DNA of 64,000 nt from Bryobacterales bacterium (GTDB lineage Bacteria; Acidobacteriota; Terriglobia; Bryobacterales; Bryobacteraceae), in NCBI GenBank assembly GCA_016716385.1, contig JADJWL010000014.1:1-64000 (forward strand), given 5' to 3'. Of the stretch, positions 57,480 through 64,000 are shown one piece after another. The first letter of the stretch is position 1, and the number at the start of each line of letters is the position of its first letter. The translations under genes and the position numbers were made by a program. Below the pieces are notes generated by a model. That model saw only the letters and a program-made list of their open reading frames with translations. It was not told the origin of the DNA and did no database searches.

Positions 57480-59036
57480 ATGAAGAACCGACGATCGCCG
57501 AGCCGCCGCGCATTGTTCCAGGCCGGGGCGCTGGCCGGTGCGGCGCAATTGTTCCCGGCGCGGGGCAGTGCCGCCTCGCCCGGACGCGGCGCGGGACCGG
57601 AGATCTACCGGCGTTTCGGCGTGGAACCGTTCATCAACTGCACGTCCACGTACACGATTAACGGCGGCTCCCGGCAGTTGCCCGAGGTGATTGCCGCGAT
57701 GGAGCAGGCCGCCCACTATCATGTGAACCTCGATGAGCTGACGGAGAAAGTGGGGGCGCGTATCGCGGAGCTCCTCGGAGGCGAATCCGCCATGGTGAGT
57801 TCCGGCGCGGCAGGCGCGGTGACCTGCGGGGCGGCGGCATGCGTCGCGGGCGGCGATCCGGAAAAGATGCAGAAGCTGCCCGACACGTCCGGCTTGAAGG
57901 ATGAATGCGTCGTGCCGAAGTGGTCGCGCAGTTACTACGACCACGCCGTGCGCGCCGTGGGTGTGCGGATGGTGGAGGTCGACACGCTCGAAAACCTCGA
58001 GCGTGCGCTCTCCCCGAGGACGGCGCTGGCGCACGGGCAGGCGAACCTGCTGCGGGCGAGCAATCCGTTTACGCTGCGGCAGTTCACCGAAGCCTGTCAC
58101 CGGCGGGGCGTGCCGGTGCTGATCGACGCGGCGGCCGATCTTCCCCTCAAGCCGAATCCATACCTCGCCGCCGGCGTCGACCTGGTTGCCTACAGCGGCG
58201 GCAAGATTCTGTGCGGACCGCAGACTTCGGGAATCCTGCTGGGCCGCAAGGACCTCGTGCGGGCCGCCTACCAGGTGAGTTCGCCGCACATCACGTTCGG
58301 GCGCTCCATCAAGGTGAGCAAGGAGGAGATCATCGGGATTGCGGTGGCGGTGGAGAGCCTGTTTTCCACGCGCGACCGCGACGCGGAAGACCGCGAATGG
58401 ATCACGTGGTTCGAACACATCGCCGCGAAACTGGCCAGAGCGCCGGGCGTCACGACGAAGCTGCTGATGCCGGAAGCGAAGAGCTATTACCCGACGCTCC
58501 AGGTGTCCTGGGATCCGGAGCGGATCGGGCTGACGGCGGGAGAACTCGGTAAACGGCTGCTGGATGGACGACCGCGGATCATGACACACGCCGAAGGTCC
58601 CGGCCATTCGTTCGTGCTGCGGCCCGCGGCGATGTATCCGGGCGAGTACGAGGTGGTGGCGGAGAGGCTGCATCAGGAGTTCGGCCGCGCGCCAGGAGCA
58701 CAGCCCGCGCGGCAAAAGCAGCCGCCCGCCGCCAGCCTCTCCGGACGCTGGCAGTTCGACATCACCTTCGTGGCGGGTGCAACGGCGTTCAGGCTGTATC
58801 TCGACCATGACGGAAGCGCCGTGAACGGCGTGTACAGCAGCCCGGTCGTGGCGGAGGGCACGGTGACAGGCAGCGCCGACGGCGACCGGATCGAGCTTCA
58901 CACCCGCGGGCGTCACGAAGGGATGGCGTTCCACTATATCTTCACGGGACGCGTCGAGCGCGACGCGCTGAGCGGCACGGTGGAACTCGGGTGGGAAGAC
59001 GGGCAGGCGTCGTGGCGCGGGCGGCGGCTGGGATAG
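57480..59036 (+). CDS. SelA-like PLP enzyme, Tat-exported, with C-terminal beta domain
   Basis: A 518-residue protein. Tat signal (KNRRSPSRRALFQAGALAGA), then a fold-type I PLP domain related to selenocysteine synthase SelA/DgaE: FINCTSTYTINGGS, VSSGAAGAVTCGAAACVAGG, LIDAAADLPLK and VDLVAYSGGKILCGPQTSGIL with Lys as the PLP residue. A linker near 405-420 leads to an about 90-residue beta domain (LSGRWQFDITFV and repeats of G-x-V-x-G-x-A-D-G-D). Export is odd for this family. The reaction may be an alpha/beta-elimination or racemisation of an amino acid or aminosugar acid. The symporter gene next door is convergent. Confidence 0.8.
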   Translation: MKNRRSPSRRALFQAGALAGAAQLFPARGSAASPGRGAGPEIYRRFGVEPFINCTSTYTINGGSRQLPEVIAAMEQAAHYHVNLDELTEKVGARIAELLGGESAMVSSGAAGAVTCGAAACVAGGDPEKMQKLPDTSGLKDECVVPKWSRSYYDHAVRAVGVRMVEVDTLENLERALSPRTALAHGQANLLRASNPFTLRQFTEACHRRGVPVLIDAAADLPLKPNPYLAAGVDLVAYSGGKILCGPQTSGILLGRKDLVRAAYQVSSPHITFGRSIKVSKEEIIGIAVAVESLFSTRDRDAEDREWITWFEHIAAKLARAPGVTTKLLMPEAKSYYPTLQVSWDPERIGLTAGELGKRLLDGRPRIMTHAEGPGHSFVLRPAAMYPGEYEVVAERLHQEFGRAPGAQPARQKQPPAASLSGRWQFDITFVAGATAFRLYLDHDGSAVNGVYSSPVVAEGTVTGSADGDRIELHTRGRHEGMAFHYIFTGRVERDALSGTVELGWEDGQASWRGRRLG

Positions 59037-59045
59037 CGGCCCGCG

Positions 59046-60623
59046 TCAGGCGAAGTGAATCCACAGCGACAGGATGATCGCCGCGACCACGGCGGTCGCG
59101 ACCGCCAGCGGGCGGCGGTGACTGACGGCTTCGACCGGCTCCCCGCCCCACCGGACGGTGAGGTCGCGAGCGCGCGCACCGGCGGGAGCCGTGAAGCGGC
59201 TCACCGTGTACATCACGACCAGACAGAGAGCGAAGACCAGCACGCTGAAGTTCAGGAAGCTGAACGCCACCACTGCATTCAGGGGACCCAGATCCATTCC
59301 GGCGCCGTTGCGCAGGATGTCCAGCAGGAAGCGCAGCGCCCCGACAACGCCGCCGAAGACGAGCGTCACGAACGCGGCCCGGGGCGTCGCCCCGCGCCAT
59401 AAGACGCCGGAGAGAAACGTCGCCGTGATCGGCGCGCCGACGTAGGCCTGGACGCTCTGGAGGTATTGATAGATCTCGGCGTTCAGGTAGCGGATGAACG
59501 GGATCCAGGCGATGCTGACGCCGACGATCGCCGCCGTGGTCCAGCGTCCGACGCGCACCAGCTTCTGCTCGTCGGCGTCCGGACGGAGTTTTTTGTAGAC
59601 GTCCATCGTGATGAGCGTCGAGACCGAGTTGAAGACTGAACTCAACGAGGACATCAGCGCCGCCAGCAGCGCCGCGACCATCAGTCCCATGAGTCCCGCC
59701 GGCAGCAGCCGGACGACGAGCAGGGGGTAGGCGTTATCGCCGTTGACGTCCTCGGGCCACAGTGTTTTGGCGATCAGTCCCGGCAGCACCAGGATAAACA
59801 CGGGCAGGATCTTCAGCCCCGCGCAGAAGATCGCCCCCATTCGCGCTGCATCGACGTTTTTCGCGCTCAGCGTCTTCTGGACGATGACCTGGTCGGTACA
59901 CCAGTACCAGATGCCGAGAATGACGGTCCCCACCGTGGTTCCAAGCCAGGGATACGACGGGTCGTCGATCGGCTTGATCATGTGAAAGAAGTCCGGGGGC
60001 AACGAGGCCCGGAGACCTTCGAAACCGCCCGCCCGGTCGAGCCCCAACCATGTGAGCAGGACCGCGCCGCCGATCAGGATGAATGCCTGGAACAGGTCGG
60101 TGTAGATGACGGCGGCCAGTCCGCCGGCAATCGTGTAGACGCCTGTCGCGACCACGAGCAGGATCGCCGAGGTCATGTAGTCCCACCCGACCACTTCGCG
60201 AATCAGGATCCCTCCGGCGAACAGCGCGACAGAGATCTTGGTGAAGATGTAGGCAAAGACCGAGACGCCGGTGAGATACCAGCGGCAGGCCGGATTGAAG
60301 CGCTGCTCCAGGAACTCCGGCATCGTGAAGACCTTGCTGCGCAGGTAGAAGGGAACAAACAGCCAGCCGAGCAGAAACAGGCAGAAGCTGGCCGACCATT
60401 CGTAGCAGCCGACCGCCAGTCCGCTCGAAGCGCCCGAACCCGCCAGCCCGATGAAGTGTTCGCTCCCGATATTGGTGGCGAACAGCGACGCACCGATGGC
60501 GAACCAGCCGACGTGCCGGCCGGCGAGGAAGTACTCGCTGGTGGTCTTGCGCTGGCGCGCCTGGTAGAACCCGATACCGAGGACAGCGGCGAAATAAGCC
60601 ACGATGATGATCGCGTCGAGCAT
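59046..60623 (-). CDS. Sodium:solute symporter (SSS family)
   Basis: A 525-residue protein with about 14 membrane helices. Helix 1 MLDAIIIVAYFAAVLGIGF, the conserved GWFAIGASLFATNIGSEHFIGLAG, QRFNPACRWYLTG, AGGLAAVIYTDLFQAFIL and the Na-site region VAALLAALMSSLSSVFNSVST all fit SGLT-like transporters. It probably carries a sugar, sugar acid or amino acid, perhaps the substrate or product of the enzymes next to it. ATG 60623 starts the protein. Confidence 0.92.
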   Translation of the reverse strand: MLDAIIIVAYFAAVLGIGFYQARQRKTTSEYFLAGRHVGWFAIGASLFATNIGSEHFIGLAGSGASSGLAVGCYEWSASFCLFLLGWLFVPFYLRSKVFTMPEFLEQRFNPACRWYLTGVSVFAYIFTKISVALFAGGILIREVVGWDYMTSAILLVVATGVYTIAGGLAAVIYTDLFQAFILIGGAVLLTWLGLDRAGGFEGLRASLPPDFFHMIKPIDDPSYPWLGTTVGTVILGIWYWCTDQVIVQKTLSAKNVDAARMGAIFCAGLKILPVFILVLPGLIAKTLWPEDVNGDNAYPLLVVRLLPAGLMGLMVAALLAALMSSLSSVFNSVSTLITMDVYKKLRPDADEQKLVRVGRWTTAAIVGVSIAWIPFIRYLNAEIYQYLQSVQAYVGAPITATFLSGVLWRGATPRAAFVTLVFGGVVGALRFLLDILRNGAGMDLGPLNAVVAFSFLNFSVLVFALCLVVMYTVSRFTAPAGARARDLTVRWGGEPVEAVSHRRPLAVATAVVAAIILSLWIHFA

Positions 60624-60672
60624 GGCCGAAAGTTTTCCAGCATACAGGATTCAATGGGATAATCGCTAGTCC

Positions 60673-62631
60673 ATGCGCTGCCCCGACCTGCTTGCCACCC
60701 TGGTCATCGCGCTTCTCGCCGCCTGTCTCGCCGGGCCCCTGTTCACGTTGGAGTACCTGGACAACTGGTCGTCGATTGAGAGTACGTTCATCTCCGACGC
60801 GCGCTACCTCCAGGACCATTGGCCGCGCCCCGGATGGCAGCCGAACTGGTACAACGGCACGCGCTTCAACTACATCTACCCGCCCGCACTGCGCTACGGG
60901 ACAGCAGGGCTGGCGAGATGGCTGGAGATCCCGACGGTACGGGCGTATCACCTCTACATTGGCGTTTTCTATGCAATTGGGATCGCCGGGATTTTTGTGA
61001 TGGTCCGGACGATGGGCGGCGGGCGGCGGGCGGCATGGCTTGGCGCGGCGGCGGCGCTGCTCGCCCCGGCGCACCTGTTCTTCGCCGACATTCGGGACGA
61101 TTCGCTCGCCGGGATGCCGGTGCGCCTCCACGTGCTGATGCGGTATGGCGAGGGACCGCACATGAGCGCCTTGGCCTGCCTGCCTTGGGGGCTCGCCGCC
61201 GGATTTCTGGCGCTGCGCGGGCCGAACCCGCCAGCGGTCGCGGCAGCGGCAGCGGCGGCCGCTCTGGTCGTCTCGACCAACTTCTACGGGGCGATGGCGA
61301 TGGCCACCTGCTGGGTGTTTCTGGTGGCCGCCGTCTGGATTACGTCGGGCCGGATGGCCGTGGTCGCGCGCGCCGCCGGGGTGGCGGCCCTAGCCTACGG
61401 ACTCACGGCCGCGTGGCTGACTCCTTCGTACCTCCGCGCCACGATCGAGAATCTGCGACTGGTCGCCGAACCTGGGAACTGGTGGTCGCGGTGGGCCGCT
61501 CTGGGGTTTCTGCTGGTGTACGGCGCGCTGGCCTGGTGGCTCGGACGGGGGCGTCCGGCGCGTGCCTGGGCCTTGTTTCTGGGTGGCACGGCATCGTATT
61601 TCGCGCTGGATGTGCTGGGAAACCGCTTTCTTGGCTACCGGATCGCGGGTGAACCGACGCGTCTCGTTCCGGAACTCGAACTGTGGCTCAGTCTGGCTGC
61701 GATGAGCGCGCTGGCATGGCTGGCTGATCGGCCGGGCCGCTGGCCGAAACTCCTGGCCGCTCTGGCGGTCGCGGGCATCTTCTGGACCGCGACGCCCTAC
61801 GTGCGCCGCCCCTGGAGGATTTTTGCCGCCGACCGGAACCCGGAGGCGAGGATCGAGTACCGGGTACAGCAGTGGATCGGGGATAACCTGCCTGGGGCCA
61901 GGACGGCAACCACAGGCTCGGTGCGGTTCTGGTTCAACGCGTGGCGGGACCTGCCGCAACTCGGGGGCGGCTCCGAGCAAGGCATCGTGAATCAGTTGAT
62001 CATCCGGGCACAGTACGAACTCACCATGGCGGAGGAGCCCGAGCTCGCGGTGCAGTGGGCGCAGGCCATGGGGGTCGACGCGATCGTCGTCCACGGGAAG
62101 GAGTCGCAGGAGGAGTACCACGACTACGTGTATCCCAACAAGTTCGCGGGCGTCCTGGACGCCCTGTGGGATAGCGGCGCGGGCGATACGATCTACCGCG
62201 TCCCACGCCGCTGGCCCGGCATTGCCCGGGTGGTGGACCGCGCCGCCATCGACGCCTTGCCGCCCATGCAACTGCTCGATCCGCCGGACATCGTCCCGGA
62301 GTACGCGCGGCTGGCCGAGGAAGGGCCGGAGGCGGTGAGCCGCTGGGAGAGCGTGGAGTCCCTGCGCGTCCGGGCTTCACTGAAGGAGGGACAGTCCCTG
62401 TTGATTCAGGCCAGCTACGACCCGGCGTGGCGGGCAGCGACCGGTTCCATGCACCTTCCGGTCCGGCGGGACCCGCTGGGTCAGATGCTGGTCGACCCGC
62501 CTCCTGGCGACCACAACATCCTCCTGTGGTGGGAGAAGCCGCTCGATGACCGGATTGGCGGCTGGATCACTCTCGCTTCGCTGGTTGTCGTGGCCATCCT
62601 GCTGCTCCGGCCGGCCAAAGGAGCCGTTTGA
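60673..62631 (+). CDS. Polytopic membrane protein, GT-C/YfhO-like
   Basis: A 652-residue protein with about 12 membrane helices in the first 420 residues and a soluble C-terminal part ending in one last helix. Features: NWYNGTRFNYIYPPALRYG in the first loop, VLMRYGEGPHMSALA, WLTPSYLRATIENL, RLVPELELWL, and VRFWFNAWRDLPQLGGGSEQGIVNQ. This resembles large membrane glycosyltransferases or YfhO-type proteins that use lipid-linked sugars, although the usual DD/DE in the first loop is not obvious. The next gene encodes a paralogue and overlaps the stop codon by 4 nt. Confidence 0.7.
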   Translation: MRCPDLLATLVIALLAACLAGPLFTLEYLDNWSSIESTFISDARYLQDHWPRPGWQPNWYNGTRFNYIYPPALRYGTAGLARWLEIPTVRAYHLYIGVFYAIGIAGIFVMVRTMGGGRRAAWLGAAAALLAPAHLFFADIRDDSLAGMPVRLHVLMRYGEGPHMSALACLPWGLAAGFLALRGPNPPAVAAAAAAAALVVSTNFYGAMAMATCWVFLVAAVWITSGRMAVVARAAGVAALAYGLTAAWLTPSYLRATIENLRLVAEPGNWWSRWAALGFLLVYGALAWWLGRGRPARAWALFLGGTASYFALDVLGNRFLGYRIAGEPTRLVPELELWLSLAAMSALAWLADRPGRWPKLLAALAVAGIFWTATPYVRRPWRIFAADRNPEARIEYRVQQWIGDNLPGARTATTGSVRFWFNAWRDLPQLGGGSEQGIVNQLIIRAQYELTMAEEPELAVQWAQAMGVDAIVVHGKESQEEYHDYVYPNKFAGVLDALWDSGAGDTIYRVPRRWPGIARVVDRAAIDALPPMQLLDPPDIVPEYARLAEEGPEAVSRWESVESLRVRASLKEGQSLLIQASYDPAWRAATGSMHLPVRRDPLGQMLVDPPPGDHNILLWWEKPLDDRIGGWITLASLVVVAILLLRPAKGAV

Positions 62632-64000
62632 AACCCGCGGCGGTATGCCTGGGCTTGGCGCTGCTGAACCTGGTGCTCCAGGCGCCGGTGTTCTGGCCGG
62701 GAGAAACGCCGTTCCGCGGCTCGATCGAACCCGGGTACGCGTCCACGGCCCGTTTCTTCGCCCAGCACCCGGACCCCTGGGGCTGGAACCCGCTGTACTA
62801 CTTCGGCCTGCCGACGCAATTCACCTACCTGCCGCTCGTTCCCTACTTGGCGGCGGCGGCCTCCTGGGCGCTGCCCGGCTATGCGATGACCGATGTCTAC
62901 CGCGCCGTTGTGTCCGTGTTTGGGGTCGTGGCCCCCTCGGTGTTCTTCCTGCTGGCGTGGTTCGCGTTGCGCAGCGTGCCGTGGGCTCTGGCGGTGGGTC
63001 TGGCAAGTTCGCTGGTCTCGCCAGCCTACGTCTTCTCGCAGGTCGGGATTAACCGGGGAACCGCGTACCTGCCGTGGCGGCTCCAGGTGCTGGTGAAGTT
63101 TGGAGAGGGACCGCATACCGTCGGGCTGTTCCTTCTGCCGCTCGCCCTGATCGCGGTGTATCGGGCCGCGACGCGGAAGCGCTATTCCGATGTCTGGCTG
63201 GCCGCGGTGGCGATGGCGGCGGTGACGCTATCCAGTTGGGTGGCCGGCCTGGCTTTGGCGTTCTGCTGCCTGCTGTTGATGCTCGCCATGCGGGGCAGCG
63301 ACTTCTCGCACCGCCACACGATGGGCGCGGCGTTGCTGGCCTACGGCATGGCTTGCTTCTGGCTGACGCCCACCTTCGTGCGCACGACTCTGCTTAACTG
63401 GCCGGTGGATTCGCTCGGCTACGAGTTTCAAGCCCGGCAGGCGCTGCTGCTGGCCGGGTGGCTTGCGGGAGTCGCCGGCATTCACTGGGCGTGCCGCCGG
63501 TGGCTGCCGGGAGAACGCTGGCTGGAATTCTTCATTCAAGGCGCCTGGGTTTTTGGCTACGTAGTGACGTTCAAGTACGGCCGCGGAATCGACGTGATCC
63601 CCGAGCCGCACCGTTATGCACCGGAAGCCGAGTTGTTCCTGATGCTCGCCATGGCGGGCGCCGCGAAGTGGGGGCTCGCCCGGAATGCGCGCTGGCTGCG
63701 CATCGCGGCCGCAGTCTGCCTCGTGCTTTCGGTGCTGGCTGGGGCAAGGCAGGTGAAGGCGATGACGACGCAGGGGTTCGCCATCCGCCGCCAGTTGGAC
63801 CGGGAAACCCTCGCCGAGTACCGGATCGCGCGCTTTCTTGAGGGCCTGGAGCCCAGGGGGCGCATCTTCGCGTCGGGCGCGTTCCGCTTCGGCTTGAACT
63901 CCTGGGTGGACCTGCCGCAGGTGAGCGGGGTGTTCGAGTCCGGCCTGCAAAACCGGATCGCCATGGATTTCGACTACCTCGTGCGTGTCAACGAATCGGG
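62628..64000 (+). CDS. Paralogous polytopic membrane protein (3' end outside window)
   Basis: At least 457 residues, open to the window end. TTG 62628 is chosen because AAAGGAG lies 4 nt upstream. It has the same plan as the preceding protein: hydrophobic start, NPLYYFGLPTQFTYLPLVPY, VLVKFGEGPHTVGLF, FWLTPTFVRTTLLNW, EPHRYAPEAELFL and FRFGLNSWVDLPQVSG, each matching a segment of its neighbour. About 11 membrane helices are visible. Tandem paralogues with coupled translation suggest a heteromeric or sequentially acting pair in polysaccharide or glycolipid assembly, which is inference. Confidence 0.72.
   Translation, partial: MKPAAVCLGLALLNLVLQAPVFWPGETPFRGSIEPGYASTARFFAQHPDPWGWNPLYYFGLPTQFTYLPLVPYLAAAASWALPGYAMTDVYRAVVSVFGVVAPSVFFLLAWFALRSVPWALAVGLASSLVSPAYVFSQVGINRGTAYLPWRLQVLVKFGEGPHTVGLFLLPLALIAVYRAATRKRYSDVWLAAVAMAAVTLSSWVAGLALAFCCLLLMLAMRGSDFSHRHTMGAALLAYGMACFWLTPTFVRTTLLNWPVDSLGYEFQARQALLLAGWLAGVAGIHWACRRWLPGERWLEFFIQGAWVFGYVVTFKYGRGIDVIPEPHRYAPEAELFLMLAMAGAAKWGLARNARWLRIAAAVCLVLSVLAGARQVKAMTTQGFAIRRQLDRETLAEYRIARFLEGLEPRGRIFASGAFRFGLNSWVDLPQVSGVFESGLQNRIAMDFDYLVRVNES

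Noticed and set aside
1..64000. tRNA, rRNA or riboswitch genes
   Set aside because: The short intergenic gaps were read for cloverleaf-like or known aptamer sequences and none was convincing. A covariance-model search would settle this.

Overview
The window looks like a high-GC Acidobacteriota chromosome, most likely Bryobacterales ('Ca. Solibacter'/Bryobacter-like). This rests on gene content read from the sequence: an Oar-type TonB receptor with a carboxypeptidase-regulatory N-terminus, planctomycete/acidobacterial DUF1592 and DUF1552 proteins beside leucine-rich-repeat proteins, many Tat-exported Gfo/Idh/MocA and TIM-barrel sugar enzymes, and a tol-pal operon with an unusual Pal. No rRNA or tRNA gene was seen, so taxonomy is inference.

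Layout. 1-8.6 kb: the end of an ABC-2 permease, then genes for a nucleotide-activated amino sugar (nucleotidyltransferase, NeuD/PglD-like acyltransferase, LegC-like aminotransferase, LegB-like dehydratase) and a glycoside-hydrolase-like protein. This sugar locus is split by a lower-GC cassette at 1.9-4.8 kb. 8.6-16.1 kb: an accessory region with two more versions of that cassette, a truncated segmental duplication and a PIN-type toxin-antitoxin pair. 16.5-24.8 kb: two small unknown genes, a UxuA-like enzyme, and a DUF1592/LRR/LRR/DUF1552 cluster. 24.8-34.7 kb: a frameshifted TonB receptor, then a leftward run ligA - CHASE2 cyclase - caspase/TPR protein. 34.8-40.9 kb: lipid kinase, dprA, oxidoreductases, recN. 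41-51.3 kb: tolQ-tolR-tolA/tonB-tolB-pal-cpoB, a metallopeptidase, tilS, ftsH and gph. 51.3-64 kb: sugar/amino-acid metabolism, transporters, apaG, and two tandem polytopic membrane proteins, the second cut by the window end.

The most interesting content is a cassette found three times: (i) a small secreted peptide with one N-terminal hydrophobic segment, an Ala-rich cleavage region, a vicinal CC and a Cys as its last residue; (ii) a membrane-anchored thioredoxin-fold protein; (iii) a large exported protein of unknown family (complete in two copies, truncated in the third). Two of the three peptide promoters carry an inverted repeat overlapping the predicted -35 box, and the third carries a degenerate version. 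I do not recognise this as a described system. A reasonable inference is a secreted disulfide-rich peptide with a dedicated redox partner.

Other points: three REP-like hairpins placed just after stop codons, a T7 tract that breaks a peptidase reading frame, a G10 tract near a cassette promoter, a lipid kinase with no canonical start before its conserved motif, and a 13-bp direct repeat at 20-bp period resembling sigma-54 -24 boxes.
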